A stretch of DNA of 64,000 nucleotides from Erythrobacter mangrovi (GTDB taxonomy: Bacteria > Pseudomonadota > Alphaproteobacteria > Sphingomonadales > Sphingomonadaceae), in the NCBI RefSeq assembly GCF_013260645.1, contig NZ_CP053921.1:682001-746000 (forward strand). The letters are read 5' to 3'. A program made the position numbers and the translations under genes. The notes under the pieces are model-generated. The model did no database searches. It was not told where the DNA came from and saw nothing but the letters and a program-made list of their open reading frames with translations. Of the stretch, positions 9,963-19,266 are shown in pieces. Numbering within the stretch: the first letter of the stretch is position 1; every line of letters begins with the position of its first letter.

Positions 9963-10037
9963 GTTTTAGGTGGGTTTGTCCCCCGCGTCCAGCACCGGGG
10001 ATGGGGGAGGTGCGGACGCGGGGGACGGGGGGCTCGG

Positions 10038-10505
10038 TTAGAGGTTCAATTCGGTCAGGCCGGCGTGGTCGGCCGGGCGCTTGCCCAGCGGCCAGTGGAA
10101 CAGGCGCTGGTCGGGATCGATCGCCATGTCGTTGATGCTGGCGATACGCCGCGCCATCAGCCCGTCGGTGTCGAACTCCCAGTTCTCGTTGCCGTAGCTG
10201 CGATACCACTGGCCGTTATCGTCGTGCCATTCATAGGCGAAGCGCGCCGCGATGCGGTTGCCGCTATGGGCCCAGAGTTCCTTGATCAGCCGGTATTCGT
10301 GCTCGCGGTTCCACTTGTCGGTCAGGAAATCCTCGATCGCGCTGCGCCCCTGCAGGAAGCGGTCGCGGTTCCGCCACCGGCTATCGGGCGTGTAGGCGAG
10401 CGCGACCCGCGCCGGATCGCGGCTGTTCCAGCCGTCTTCGGCGGCCTGCACCTTCTCGGCGGCAGAGGCTTCGGTGAAGGGCGGCAGGGGTGGGCGTTGG
10501 GTCAT
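10038..10505 (-). CDS. NTF2-like DUF1348 family protein
   Basis: The 155-residue protein belongs to the DUF1348 branch of the NTF2-like fold: [39 protein letters not shown], then [20 protein letters not shown] and [15 protein letters not shown]. The conical NTF2 pocket usually binds small ligands; no catalytic residues are established for this branch. It is the last gene of a three-gene minus-strand set after the PNPOx-like and VOC genes, with 9-bp and 3-bp gaps. All three are likely controlled by the divergent LysR at 11663. Confidence 0.82.
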   Translation of the reverse strand: MTQRPPLPPFTEASAAEKVQAAEDGWNSRDPARVALAYTPDSRWRNRDRFLQGRSAIEDFLTDKWNREHEYRLIKELWAHSGNRIAARFAYEWHDDNGQWYRSYGNENWEFDTDGLMARRIASINDMAIDPDQRLFHWPLGKRPADHAGLTELNL

Positions 10506-10514
10506 GGTCGGGCC

Positions 10515-10925
10515 TCAGGCAAAGGGGGTGGCGAATTCCAGCCGGATCCCCCCCGGCATCAGGCAGATGAGATGGCTGGTCGCCGATCCCGGGCGCATCG
10601 GCCCGGGCGCGAACTCGATCACCGTCCCGGGATGCGCCGCGATCCGCTCGTGGACCCGGTCGAGCGCATCGTGGTCCGCCACGCCCAGCGCGAGATGGTG
10701 CAGGCCGACATTCTTGCGACGATCGAAGGCGACCGCGCTGGCCGGATCCTCGACCTGCCACAGCGTCAACAGCGTGCTGCCGTCGCTGACGAAGACCGAA
10801 GGATAGTCCTGAACGCCGCCAACCTCCTTGTAACCGAGCGCGCTGCAGAAGAAGTCCACCGCCGCCGCGAGGTCGGGCACGGCCAGGCCAACGTGATGGG
10901 CACCGGTAGTGAGGGCTTCGCTCAT
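10515..10925 (-). CDS. VOC-family (glyoxalase/bleomycin resistance) protein
   Basis: A 136-residue single-chain VOC protein with two beta-alpha-beta-beta-beta units. The first starts AHHVGLAVPDLAAAVDFFCS (candidate metal-ligand His near residue 11) and the second VGLHHLALGVADHDALD, ending GIRLEFATPF with a Glu in the usual ligand place. This fits a metal-dependent lyase, dioxygenase or resistance protein; the substrate cannot be read from sequence. It starts 3 bp after the PNPOx-like gene and probably shares its transcript. Confidence 0.82.
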   Translation of the reverse strand: MSEALTTGAHHVGLAVPDLAAAVDFFCSALGYKEVGGVQDYPSVFVSDGSTLLTLWQVEDPASAVAFDRRKNVGLHHLALGVADHDALDRVHERIAAHPGTVIEFAPGPMRPGSATSHLICLMPGGIRLEFATPFA

Positions 10926-10928
10926 CGC

Positions 10929-11555
10929 TCAGTTTCCTTTGGCAGAAGCGCGCAGGATCTCGATCTCGGCGCGCAGTTGGGCGTTTTCTTCGGTGAGGGG
11001 CGCGATCGCCGCGGCGATCTGGGCTTCGGTGAAGCGCGGGGTGATGTGCTGGGGGCAGTTCCACTCGAACCCGATCACGTCGATCAGATAGGCCCGTTCG
11101 GGCACGGCCTTGTAGGATGCCACTGCCAGCGAGGCGACCAGCGCAGGATCATCCGCCTGCGGCACGACCCGCGCCTTGCCGAGGATCTTGAGGCGGCGGC
11201 GGTTGGGATAGTCCATCAGGAACAGCGAGACGCGCGGCTCGGACTGCAGGTTCGCCGTGCTGATGTGTTGGCGATTGCCGCGATAGTCGGCAAAGCCCAG
11301 CCGGTTGTCGGGCAGAACGCGCAGGAAGCCCTGCGGACCGCCGCGATGCTGCATATAGGGCCACCCTTCGGAGGTGACGCTGGCCATGTAGAAGCTTTCG
11401 CGCGCACCGATGAAAGCGGCCTCGCTCGCGGTGATCTGGTCGGGCGTGCCGTCGGCTCCCGCCTCCATCCGTGCATAGGTGGCACGCGAACCATCCGCCT
11501 CCTGCAGCGCGCGGGCCGCATCGGTAAACAGGGTGTGGATGTAGTTCTGGGCCAA
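10929..11555 (-). CDS. Pyridoxamine 5'-phosphate oxidase-like FMN-binding protein
   Basis: The 208-residue protein has the split-barrel FMN-binding fold. Typical stretches are ARESFYMASVTSEGWPYMQH, RGGPQGFLRVLPDNRLGFAD and RVSLFLMDYPNRRRLKILGK. This subgroup (COG3576-like) acts on unknown substrates rather than in vitamin B6 synthesis. A short Glu-rich C-terminal coiled-coil (LTEENAQLRAEIEIL) may aid oligomerisation. It is the first gene of the set that includes VOC and DUF1348 proteins and is divergent from the LysR gene at 11663. Confidence 0.85.
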   Translation of the reverse strand: MAQNYIHTLFTDAARALQEADGSRATYARMEAGADGTPDQITASEAAFIGARESFYMASVTSEGWPYMQHRGGPQGFLRVLPDNRLGFADYRGNRQHISTANLQSEPRVSLFLMDYPNRRRLKILGKARVVPQADDPALVASLAVASYKAVPERAYLIDVIGFEWNCPQHITPRFTEAQIAAAIAPLTEENAQLRAEIEILRASAKGN

Positions 11556-11640
11556 GGAATGGTCGCTCCACCACGTGCTCGATGGTGTTCATTTAGAACC
11601 TTGCCGGCATTGCGATAATACGCTCTCTTACGACAACATA

Positions 11641-11657
11641 ATTCCGATAAATGGAAT
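11641..11657. promoter_or_regulatory. Inverted repeat, candidate LysR operator
   Basis: ATTCC-N7-GGAAT lies just before the LysR start codon (5 bp gap) in the 107-bp divergent gap. It has the dyad form of a LysR-type site and its position would allow autoregulation. An AT-rich stretch just to its left may hold the promoters. Confidence 0.5.
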
Positions 11658-11662
11658 AATAG

Positions 11663-12553
11663 ATGGACCGACTGCGAACCATGGAACTGTTCGTTGCCGT
11701 GGCAGACCGCGGCAGCTTCACCGCGGCAGCCCGGGCCAAGCGCGCATCGCCGCAAGCCGTGACCCGGGCGGTGGCGGAACTGGAGGCGCGGCTGGGCGTC
11801 ATGCTGTTCCACCGGTCGACCCGCGCAGTCTCGCTGACGACCGAGGGTGCCGGTTTCCTCGAACAGGCCCGCCGCATCCTCGCCGACATCACCGATGCCG
11901 AGCGCCAGCTTGCCGGAACGCAGGTCGAACCGAGCGGGCAGCTTCATATCACTGCCCCAGTCATGTTCGGCCAGATACATGTCGCGCCGGTCGTGGCCGA
12001 GCTGATCGACCGCTATCCACTGCTCGACGTTCGCTTGCTGCTGTTCGATCGCAACGTGCGGCTGGTGGACGAGGGTATCGACGTCGCCGTCCGCATCGGC
12101 CAGCTAGCGGACTCCTCGCTACTGGCGGTCCGGATCGGCGCAGTGCGGCCGGTGGTCGTCGCCAGTCCGGGTTACCTCGCCCGGTTTGGCGTTCCAACCA
12201 GCCCCGCCGACCTGGCGCAGCATCGCCTGATCTTCTCGTCCGGACCGCGATCCGCCGGGGAATGGCGATTCGACGGGCGTCTCGCACCGGCGCCGCGGCA
12301 AAGCCTGACGGTGAACACCATCGCATCGGCGATCGTCGCGGCGGAAGGCAGCGTGGGCCTGGCCAATTTCCTGCACTACCAGGTCGAAGATGCGATCCAG
12401 GCCGGGCGACTGATCGAAGTCCTCAAGCCCACGGAGCCTGAAATCATGCCCATCAACCTGCTATTCGCCAGCGGCCGCAGCAACTCACCGGCGACCCGTG
12501 CATTCGTCGATGCAATGAAGGAACGCTCGCACCATTGCAGCTGGGGTCGTTGA
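11663..12553 (+). CDS. LysR-family transcriptional regulator
   Basis: A 296-residue LysR regulator of the large CrgA/AaeR-like branch. HTH: MDRLRTMELFVAVADRGSFT, AKRASPQAVTRAVAELEARL, HRSTRAVSLTTEG; effector domain from GQLHITAPVMFGQIHVAPVV onward. It faces the PNPOx-VOC-DUF1348 operon across a short gap containing a dyad and so probably regulates it. The C-terminus (DAMKERSHHCSWGR) has a His/Cys-containing tail of no known meaning. A weak hairpin with T-run follows near 12576-12596. Confidence 0.9.
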   Translation: MDRLRTMELFVAVADRGSFTAAARAKRASPQAVTRAVAELEARLGVMLFHRSTRAVSLTTEGAGFLEQARRILADITDAERQLAGTQVEPSGQLHITAPVMFGQIHVAPVVAELIDRYPLLDVRLLLFDRNVRLVDEGIDVAVRIGQLADSSLLAVRIGAVRPVVVASPGYLARFGVPTSPADLAQHRLIFSSGPRSAGEWRFDGRLAPAPRQSLTVNTIASAIVAAEGSVGLANFLHYQVEDAIQAGRLIEVLKPTEPEIMPINLLFASGRSNSPATRAFVDAMKERSHHCSWGR

Positions 12554-12658
12554 AACTTCCCGATACCCCAACGACGATCCGTCCTGTCGGATTTTTGGAG
12601 TTCCGCTGAAGTGCGGATAAAGGTCCTTCGTGGCAGCCGAACCGGAAAACACTGTTCC

Positions 12659-13102
12659 CTATCTGCCTGTGCCCATTTCAATAATGGAGTCCAGAAGGCG
12701 CGCCAGGGTCGCCAGTTCTTCATGGACGAGCGCGCTCTCAAGCGCGTGATTTACCTCACTGAATGCGGAGGTTGCTCGCAACAGCGCAGCCTGACCTGCT
12801 AAAGTAACGGACAATTCCCATCGTCGCACATCATGAAGTGAACGCCGACGCTCCACATGACCAAGAGCCAAGAGGCGTTGCACCATCGCGGTCATCGCGG
12901 ATTCATTGTGTTGGAGGATTCTGGCCACCTCGCGCTGCGACACTGGTCCATTCTGCCTGATGATCATGAGCACGGCTGCCTGCGCAGTCGTGAGCTCCCC
13001 ATCGGTCGACAGCGCCTCATCGGCACGCTTCTTCAGCGCCTGCGCGGCCCGTTGCAACCTGAAGTATATGCGGTGCGCCGCCGCGGAGCTGCTCTCAGCC
13101 AT
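12659..13102 (-). CDS. MarR-family transcriptional regulator
   Basis: A 147-residue MarR-type winged HTH protein. The dimerisation helices flank ELTTAQAAVLMIIRQNGPVS, QREVARILQHNESAMTAMVQ and GHVERRRSLHDVRRWELSVT, the usual recognition helix and beta wing. ATG 13102 is preferred (AAGGGAT upstream) over a GTG at 13117. It is divergent from an amidohydrolase-family gene, with a near-perfect 20-bp palindrome between them. It likely represses itself and that gene until a phenolic or similar ligand binds. Confidence 0.88.
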   Translation of the reverse strand: MAESSSAAAHRIYFRLQRAAQALKKRADEALSTDGELTTAQAAVLMIIRQNGPVSQREVARILQHNESAMTAMVQRLLALGHVERRRSLHDVRRWELSVTLAGQAALLRATSAFSEVNHALESALVHEELATLARLLDSIIEMGTGR

Positions 13103-13131
13103 ATCCCTTGCCCTCACCCCAAAGGCCTAAT

Positions 13132-13151
13132 ATACTTCACTAGTAAAGTAT
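13132..13151. promoter_or_regulatory. 20-bp palindrome, likely MarR operator
   Basis: ATACTTCACTAGTAAAGTAT is palindromic at nine of ten pairs. It lies midway in the 69-bp gap between the divergent MarR and amidohydrolase genes (30 bp from the MarR start, 20 bp from the other), as expected for a MarR dimer site that covers both promoters. Confidence 0.72.
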
Positions 13152-13171
13152 TATCAATGGAGTACTGATTC

Positions 13172-13987
13172 GTGGGCGCAATTGATGTCTGGGCGCAGAT
13201 CACGACCAAACGCATGGCAGAACAACCATGGCTGGCACCGCTGTTGCGATGGACAGAGCAACGTAGCGATGACCTGCTTCCAACGGTTTCATCCACATTG
13301 GCGGCAATGGATGCAGCAAATGTGGACGTCTCGATTATCTCGGCCTGGCATGGCCCCACCGGGTCCCTGATCAGCAACGATGAGGTTGCCGAACAGATCG
13401 ATGCCGCACCAGACCGGCTTCGCGGCTTGGCTTCAGTGGACCTGAGTAGGCCGATGGACGCTGTTCGCGAGATACGCAGGTGGGTCGATGGCAAACGCTT
13501 CGTCGGCGTACGGGTAGTGCCATGGCTGTGGGGACTGACGCCCGACGATCGACGCTATTACCCAATCTATGCCGCCTGCATCGATGCCAACGTGCCATTC
13601 TGCACCCAAATCGGCCACACTGGCCCACTGCTCACTTCCGAGACTGGTCGTCCCCTACCCTATCTTGAACGCGTGATGTTGGATTTCCCTGAGCTGGTTG
13701 TGGTCGGCGGCCATGTCGGCTTTCCATGGATCGACGAACTGCTGACGATGACGATCAAGTTCCCGAATTTTCATGTCGATACATCGGCCTATGCGATCCA
13801 CCGCCTACCGAATGCCTTCGTCGACTATATGACAGGCCCCGGGAAGAGTCGCGTAATGTTCGGTACCAATTGGCCGATGTTGTCGCCGCAGCGCTGCCTT
13901 GAAAAGCTCGATCAGCTTAACCTGGACGATGACTTGCGCGAGGCATTCTTGTCCGGAAACGCGAAGCGCGTTTTCAATTTGCAATAG
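13172..13987 (+). CDS. Amidohydrolase-2 fold protein without the N-terminal HxH motif
   Basis: A 271-residue TIM-barrel protein of the COG2159 type. Family stretches are seen at FCTQIGHTGPLLTSETGRPL, FPELVVVGGHVGFPWIDELL and SRVMFGTNWPMLSPQRCLEK. At the N-terminus, where metal-binding members have HxH, this one reads IDVWAQ, and the usual GSD near the C-terminus is GTN. Metal-dependent decarboxylase or hydrolase activity may therefore be changed or lost. The GTG start is favoured by the MGAIDVW beginning. Divergent MarR control is likely. GC is lower than in neighbouring operons. Confidence 0.8.
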   Translation: MGAIDVWAQITTKRMAEQPWLAPLLRWTEQRSDDLLPTVSSTLAAMDAANVDVSIISAWHGPTGSLISNDEVAEQIDAAPDRLRGLASVDLSRPMDAVREIRRWVDGKRFVGVRVVPWLWGLTPDDRRYYPIYAACIDANVPFCTQIGHTGPLLTSETGRPLPYLERVMLDFPELVVVGGHVGFPWIDELLTMTIKFPNFHVDTSAYAIHRLPNAFVDYMTGPGKSRVMFGTNWPMLSPQRCLEKLDQLNLDDDLREAFLSGNAKRVFNLQ

Positions 13988-14048
13988 GGGCCGCTAAGGG
14001 TTCTACTGCCGGAAGTCTCACACAGGTTGCATGCTTGAAGGGCCTCCC

Positions 14049-15035
14049 ATGTACATACTCTATGGGGCGCTCGCTTCGCCCTATTCGATGAAGATGCGCG
14101 CGCTCATGCGCTATCGCCGCATTGCCTACGAATGGGTCAGTGGCCCCGCCACGCGCGAAGCCTTGGGCAAGGTCAAGGCGCCGGTGATCCCCGTGCTGCG
14201 CTTTCCCGAAGGGCGCCACGCCAATGATTCCACCCCGCTGATCCACGAACTCGAACGCGCGCACGCCGACCGCAGCGTAATCCCGTCGGATCCGGCGATG
14301 AATTTCCTCGCCCATTTGCTCGAGGATTTCGCCGATGAATGGGTGACCAAGGCGATGTTCGGCTATCGCTGGCTGGAGGACGTCGACCAGATCCAGATGA
14401 GCCGCTGGCTCGCCTTCGACAATCTGCATGGCGGTGGCCTCGAAACCTCGCAGGCTGCGGCCGAGGCGTTCCGCGCGCGGCAGGTCGGACGGATGGCGCT
14501 GGTCGGCTGCACGCGCGAGAACTTTCCCCTGATCGAAGCCTCGACCCGCGCCCTGCTCGACATCCTCGAGGCGCATGTGGTGGACGGTTTCTTCCTGTTC
14601 GGCACGCGCCCCAGCCTCGCCGAATTCGGCCTGTTCGGGCAACTCTCGCAGCTTGCCACCGATCCCACTCCGCAGGCGATGATGCGCGCGGATTATCCCT
14701 ATACCTATCGCTGGCTAAGCCACCTCGACGACCTGTCCGGTCTCGCCGGGACCTGGGCGGAAGAGCCTTCGGTAGCCGCGATCGCGCTCGCCGGGCTGGC
14801 GGGCGAAATTTACGCGCCGTTCCTGACCGCCAATGCCGCGGCGCTGGAAGCGGATGAAGACAGTTTTACCATTCGCGCGCTCGGCCACGACTATTCGCAA
14901 GGCACCTTCAAGTACCAGGCGAAATGTCTCGGCGAACTGCGCCGCCGCTACGCCGCGCTCGGCCCGGAAGACCGCGCGCGGGTCGATGGCTGGGTCGGGG
15001 AAGGCTGGACCGGCCTGCTGGCCGAACCCGCCTAG
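14049..15035 (+). CDS. Glutathione S-transferase-like protein
   Basis: A 328-residue protein starting with a thioredoxin-like GST domain ([40 protein letters not shown] with the cis-Pro and a Ser where glutathione binds), followed by an enlarged helical domain. Typical GSTs are about 210 residues; the extra C-terminal region (about 230-328) includes [20 protein letters not shown]. The S-P-Y-S motif near residue 10 could supply the catalytic Ser or Tyr. Convergent with the BVMO gene, 4 bp away. The substrate is unknown; a detoxification role fits the surrounding oxidative genes. Confidence 0.82.
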   Translation: MYILYGALASPYSMKMRALMRYRRIAYEWVSGPATREALGKVKAPVIPVLRFPEGRHANDSTPLIHELERAHADRSVIPSDPAMNFLAHLLEDFADEWVTKAMFGYRWLEDVDQIQMSRWLAFDNLHGGGLETSQAAAEAFRARQVGRMALVGCTRENFPLIEASTRALLDILEAHVVDGFFLFGTRPSLAEFGLFGQLSQLATDPTPQAMMRADYPYTYRWLSHLDDLSGLAGTWAEEPSVAAIALAGLAGEIYAPFLTANAAALEADEDSFTIRALGHDYSQGTFKYQAKCLGELRRRYAALGPEDRARVDGWVGEGWTGLLAEPA

Positions 15036-15039
15036 CGCC

Positions 15040-16845
15040 TCACCCGAATTCGAGACCTTCGAACTTCCCCGAGCTGCGCCACGCCGCCATGTGCGCCCAA
15101 TAGGCCAGCGCGCCGCGCGGATCGCCGACGAAGACGCGCTCGCGGTCGCCCCAACCGGCACCTTCGTTGTTGTAGTAGCCGGGGGTGCATTCGGTGCTGC
15201 CCAGTGCGCGCGCCGGGCCGGTACCGAGGAATTCGAGCCAGGCCTGTTCGGCCTCTTCGGTCGGTTCCACGGTGTCGAGGCCCTGCGCTTCCATATGCGC
15301 CACGACCGCGGCGATGGTGTCGGCATGGTCGACGATATTGTGCGGCACGTTGGCGATGAAGTTGGCCGCCTGCGCCGGCTGCACCATGAAGGCGTTGGGG
15401 AAGCCGTGCATCTGGTTGCCGTGGAGCGTGCGCATGCCATCGCCCCAATGTTCAGACAGCGTCAGTCCATCCTTGCCGACCACGTCGAACCCTGAACGCG
15501 AGACATAATCGGTCCCGACTTCGAAACCCGAAGCGTAGACGATGCAGTCGACCTCATATTCGACGCCGTTCGCGACTACGCCCTTCTCGGTGATCCGTTC
15601 GACCCCCTGCCCGCCGGTGTCGACCAGCCGCGTGCCGGGTTCGTTGAAGGCCTGCAGGTACTCGTCGTGGAAGCACGGCCGCTTGCACAGCTGGCGGTAC
15701 CAGGCCTTGAGGTTTTCCGCCGTGTCGGGATCGGCCACCACCTCTTCGGCGCGACGGCGGATCTGTTCCATCTTGGCGAAATCGGCATCCTCGAAGGCCG
15801 CCATCATCTTCTCGGGCGTCCATTCGGACGGCGGCACTTCGCGCAAATTCGCGCGCATCCGCTTGGCCAGATCGGTCCAGCCGTCGTTGACGAGGTCTTC
15901 GCTGGGGAAGCCGACACCGAGGTTGGCGGCGAAATTGTCCTGCCACTTGCGCTGCCAGCCCTCGCCCGCGACCTCGGCGAACCACTCATTATCGATCGGG
16001 GCATTGGCGCGCACGTCGACCGATGACGGGGTGCGCTGGAATACCAGCAGTTCCTTTGCGCCGCGCGCGAGGTGCGGCACACATTGCACCGCGGTCGCCC
16101 CGGTACCGATGACCGCCACGCGCTTGTCGCCCAGCCTGTCAAGCGGCGCGCCTTCGGGATTGCCGCCGGTATAGGCATAGTCCCAGCGGCTGGTGTGGAA
16201 GCTCTTGCCCTTGAATGTCTCGATACCCGGCAGGCCGGGCAGTTTAGCGACATGCAGCGGGCCGGTGCCCATGCCGATATATTTGGCGGTGAAGGCGTCG
16301 CCGCGATTGGTCCGCACGGTCCAAAGCTTGTCCGCTTGGTTCCATTCGAGGCCGGTCACCTCCGTATGGAACAGCGCCTTGTCATAGAGACCAAAGTGAT
16401 GGCCGATACGCGAACAGTGATCGCGGATTTCGGGGGCATGCGCGTATTTCTCGCTCGGCATGTGCCCGGTTTCCTCGAGCAGCGGCATGTAGATCATGCT
16501 CGCCGTGTCGCATTGCGCACCGGGATAGCGGTTCCAGTACCAGGTCCCGCCGAAATCGCCGCCCTTCTCGATGATGCGCACATCGTCGACCCCGGCGGCC
16601 TTGAGCCGCGCACCCACGACTAGGCCCGCGAACCCGCCGCCGATAAAGGCGAAGGTCACGTGGTCGGTCAGCGGCGCGCGCTCGACAAACGGGGTGTAGG
16701 GATCGGTCGCGAGATCGGCGAACTCGGTTTCGAGCCGGATATATTGCGCAGAGCCGTCCTTGCGCAGGCGCTTGTCGCGCTCCTCGGCATATTTCCGCTT
16801 CAACGCTTCCTTGTCGAAAGCCAGTTCCGATACCGCTGTGGCCAT
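15040..16845 (-). CDS. Flavin-containing Baeyer-Villiger-type monooxygenase
   Basis: The 601-residue protein has an FAD Rossmann motif (FIGGGFAG, residues 68-74), the Baeyer-Villiger fingerprint FKGKSFHTSRWD (211-222) and a second NADPH-binding motif VAVIGTGATAVQ (about 243-254). An N-terminal extension of about 60 residues precedes the FAD domain, as in steroid and cycloalkanone monooxygenases. It should insert oxygen next to a ketone, in the cytosol. It is divergent from a cytochrome P450 gene 105 bp away; the pair suggests oxidation of a terpene, steroid or alicyclic compound. Confidence 0.9.
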   Translation of the reverse strand: MATAVSELAFDKEALKRKYAEERDKRLRKDGSAQYIRLETEFADLATDPYTPFVERAPLTDHVTFAFIGGGFAGLVVGARLKAAGVDDVRIIEKGGDFGGTWYWNRYPGAQCDTASMIYMPLLEETGHMPSEKYAHAPEIRDHCSRIGHHFGLYDKALFHTEVTGLEWNQADKLWTVRTNRGDAFTAKYIGMGTGPLHVAKLPGLPGIETFKGKSFHTSRWDYAYTGGNPEGAPLDRLGDKRVAVIGTGATAVQCVPHLARGAKELLVFQRTPSSVDVRANAPIDNEWFAEVAGEGWQRKWQDNFAANLGVGFPSEDLVNDGWTDLAKRMRANLREVPPSEWTPEKMMAAFEDADFAKMEQIRRRAEEVVADPDTAENLKAWYRQLCKRPCFHDEYLQAFNEPGTRLVDTGGQGVERITEKGVVANGVEYEVDCIVYASGFEVGTDYVSRSGFDVVGKDGLTLSEHWGDGMRTLHGNQMHGFPNAFMVQPAQAANFIANVPHNIVDHADTIAAVVAHMEAQGLDTVEPTEEAEQAWLEFLGTGPARALGSTECTPGYYNNEGAGWGDRERVFVGDPRGALAYWAHMAAWRSSGKFEGLEFG

Positions 16846-16950
16846 CCACCCTCTCCCCGGTCGAGTCAGTCCGTTATTGCAACTGGTTCATCATGACCCC
16901 AGAGTGCGGCAACGACAAGTACAAGAGTCGCGCGCAGAGGGAGAGCTGCC

Positions 16951-18180
16951 ATGGCCACGATAGTCGACCGTCCGGTCACCCCGATCGACCTGAGCGACAA
17001 CGCGCTCTACACCGAGAACCGCTGGCATGCGCCCTTTGCCGAGCTGCGCCGGACCGCACCACTCAGCTATCGGGCCGAAAGCCCCTTCGGTCCCTATTGG
17101 TCGGCGGTCACCTACGACCTCATCCAGCAGATCGAGCTCGACCACGAGACTTGGTCGTCCTCGTGGGAACGCGGCAACATTACAATCGCCGACAACGTCA
17201 ACGATCACGATTTTCCCAATTTCATCGCGCAGGATCCGCCGATCCACACCGCGCAGCGCAAGGTGATCGCGCCCGCCTTCTCGCCCAGCCAGATGAGCCA
17301 GCGCGAAGTGCAGGTGCGCGAACGCTGCGCCATGCTGCTCGACGCGCTGCCGCAGGGCGAAACCTTCGACTGGGTCGAACAGGTTTCGATCCCGATGACC
17401 ATCGGCATGCTGCTGATCCTGTTCGACATGCCCTATGATGAATGGCGCGACGTAAAGCGCTGGTCCGACTGGGCCAGCGGGGTTTCAGCAGACAATCTCA
17501 ATGAAGAGTATTTCACCGAATTCCTCACCCAGATGGGCCAGATGCTGGCACGCTTCGACCGCGAGCTGGAGGATCGCCGCGGCAAGCCGCCGAGCGACGA
17601 CCTGCTGAGCCGCATGGTCCATTCCGAAGCGATGGGGAACATGAATGCGATGGAGCGCATCGCCAATATCGCGCTGCTGATCGTCGGCGGCAACGATACC
17701 ACGCGCAATTCGATGAGCGGGCTGGTCGAAGCGCTGGACAGGTTCCCCGACCAACTCGACCTGCTCCACGCCGATGCCTCGCTGATCCCCAATGCCGCGC
17801 AGGAAATCATCCGCTGGCAATCGCCGGTCACCCATATGCGCCGCACCGCGACACGCGACACCGAGCTTGCCGGCCAGGCGATCCGCGAGGGCGAGAAGAT
17901 GATCATGTGGTATATCTCGGCCAATCGCGACGAGAGCGTCTTTCCCGATGCCGATCGCTTCGACGTGGCGCGCGCCAATGCCCGCCGCCACCTGGCCTTC
18001 GGTCACGGCATCCACCGCTGCGTCGGCGCGCGGCTGGCAGAAATCCAGATCGCCACGGTGATCGAGGAAATCGTCGCCCGCAACTGGCGCATCGTCCCGC
18101 AGGGCGAACCGGTACGCCTGGCCAGCCCATTCCTGCACGGCTTCACCGAAATGCCGGTGCGGATCGAGGTGCGGGAATAG
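16951..18180 (+). CDS. Cytochrome P450
   Basis: A 409-residue soluble bacterial P450. The I-helix oxygen-binding motif is GGNDTTRN, the K-helix ExxR is EIIR, and the haem loop is [15 protein letters not shown] with thiolate Cys357. The N-terminal part resembles CYP108/CYP153-like proteins ([19 protein letters not shown]). It needs ferredoxin and reductase partners, none of which lie in the window. Divergent from the BVMO at 15040 and followed by a LysR gene 73 bp downstream on the same strand. It probably hydroxylates a hydrophobic substrate. Confidence 0.93.
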   Translation: MATIVDRPVTPIDLSDNALYTENRWHAPFAELRRTAPLSYRAESPFGPYWSAVTYDLIQQIELDHETWSSSWERGNITIADNVNDHDFPNFIAQDPPIHTAQRKVIAPAFSPSQMSQREVQVRERCAMLLDALPQGETFDWVEQVSIPMTIGMLLILFDMPYDEWRDVKRWSDWASGVSADNLNEEYFTEFLTQMGQMLARFDRELEDRRGKPPSDDLLSRMVHSEAMGNMNAMERIANIALLIVGGNDTTRNSMSGLVEALDRFPDQLDLLHADASLIPNAAQEIIRWQSPVTHMRRTATRDTELAGQAIREGEKMIMWYISANRDESVFPDADRFDVARANARRHLAFGHGIHRCVGARLAEIQIATVIEEIVARNWRIVPQGEPVRLASPFLHGFTEMPVRIEVRE

Positions 18181-18253
18181 GCTACGATTGCAGCGATAAG
18201 CCGATCAAACTAGACATCCGACCAGCCAGCTTTCGACGGTCGAATATAATCCC

Positions 18254-19186
18254 ATGGACACAGATAGCCTGCGCCTGTTCGTGCGTGCTGCCGAGAAGCT
18301 CAATATCAGCGGCGCGGGTCGCGAGCTGGGGCTGGCCCCTGCGGTAGCAAGCGCGCGTTTGGCGAAGCTCGAACGTGAGGTCGGGGCCGAGCTGCTCCAT
18401 CGCTCGACGCGCAAGGTTTCCCTGTCGCTCGAAGGGGCCGAGTTCCTTCCTTTCGCACGCGAGATCCTGGCCCAGCGCAATGCGGCCATGGCCGCGCTCG
18501 GTCATGGACAGGCGGAACCGGTCGGTACGATCCGTTTCGCCGCGTCGAGTACCTTCGCCCAACTCTACCTGATGCCGCTGCTGCCCGAATTCCTGTCGCG
18601 CTACCCGGGGCTCAAGCTGGACCTGCGCCTCTCTGACGTCCCCTTCGACCTGCTCGAAGGCAGCTTCGACCTGGCGCTGCGCAGTGCCGCACTCGAAGAC
18701 AGCAGCCTCAAGGCGCGCAAACTTGCGCAAACCGACGCCGTGCTGTGCGCCTCTCCCGACTACCTCGCGAAGAATGGTATACCCGAGACTCCGGCCGATC
18801 TCACGGGGCATGACCTGATCGCCTTCCAGTGCATGCAGGATCGACGCCTCGTTTCGGCCAGTGGGGAATATGCGGTCCTGCGCTACACCGAAGCGAACTG
18901 CCGGGTGGTGATCGACGATGGCGCAAACCAGCGGCGCGCAGTCGAGGCCGGGCTAGGCATTGCCATCAACGCCTACTGGAACGTCCATGCTTCCTTCGAA
19001 CGGGGAACGCTCGTCCGCGTGCTGCCAGCATGGCGGATAGAGGACCGGCGTGCGCTGTGGCTGGTCTATCCTCGCTCCAATGTGCTAACCGCGAAGGTTC
19101 GGGTCCTGATCGACTTCCTGGTCGAGAAGTTGGGACACAATCCGCCCTGGGCGAACACGCCTCAATTATATTCAGAATCCGAATAG
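18254..19186 (+). CDS. LysR-family transcriptional regulator
   Basis: A 310-residue LysR regulator: MDTDSLRLFVRAAEKLNISG, GRELGLAPAVASARLAKLER and LLHRSTRKVSLSLEG form the HTH, and an effector domain follows from GTIRFAASSTFAQLYLMPLL. It lies between the P450 gene and the nitroreductase gene on the same strand, 80 bp before the latter. It may control nfsB, or the P450; no clear dyad was found. A C-terminal PPWANTPQLYSESE tail is unusual but short. Confidence 0.88.
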   Translation: MDTDSLRLFVRAAEKLNISGAGRELGLAPAVASARLAKLEREVGAELLHRSTRKVSLSLEGAEFLPFAREILAQRNAAMAALGHGQAEPVGTIRFAASSTFAQLYLMPLLPEFLSRYPGLKLDLRLSDVPFDLLEGSFDLALRSAALEDSSLKARKLAQTDAVLCASPDYLAKNGIPETPADLTGHDLIAFQCMQDRRLVSASGEYAVLRYTEANCRVVIDDGANQRRAVEAGLGIAINAYWNVHASFERGTLVRVLPAWRIEDRRALWLVYPRSNVLTAKVRVLIDFLVEKLGHNPPWANTPQLYSESE

Positions 19187-19266
19187 TTCTTCTAGTTTCT
19201 TCCCGCTTTTATCCGATCGAAGGAAGACTAGTTGAGGCGCCGACATTTTTGATCGGAGCCCCATCC

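Noticed and set aside
10065..11618. 517-residue plus-strand open frame
   Set aside because: Antisense to the DUF1348, VOC and PNPOx-like genes, which have clear domains and ribosome sites on the minus strand.
12576..12596. Terminator after the LysR gene at 11663
   Set aside because: A 5-bp ATCCG/CGGAT stem with TTTTT is suggestive but too short to list as a supported feature.
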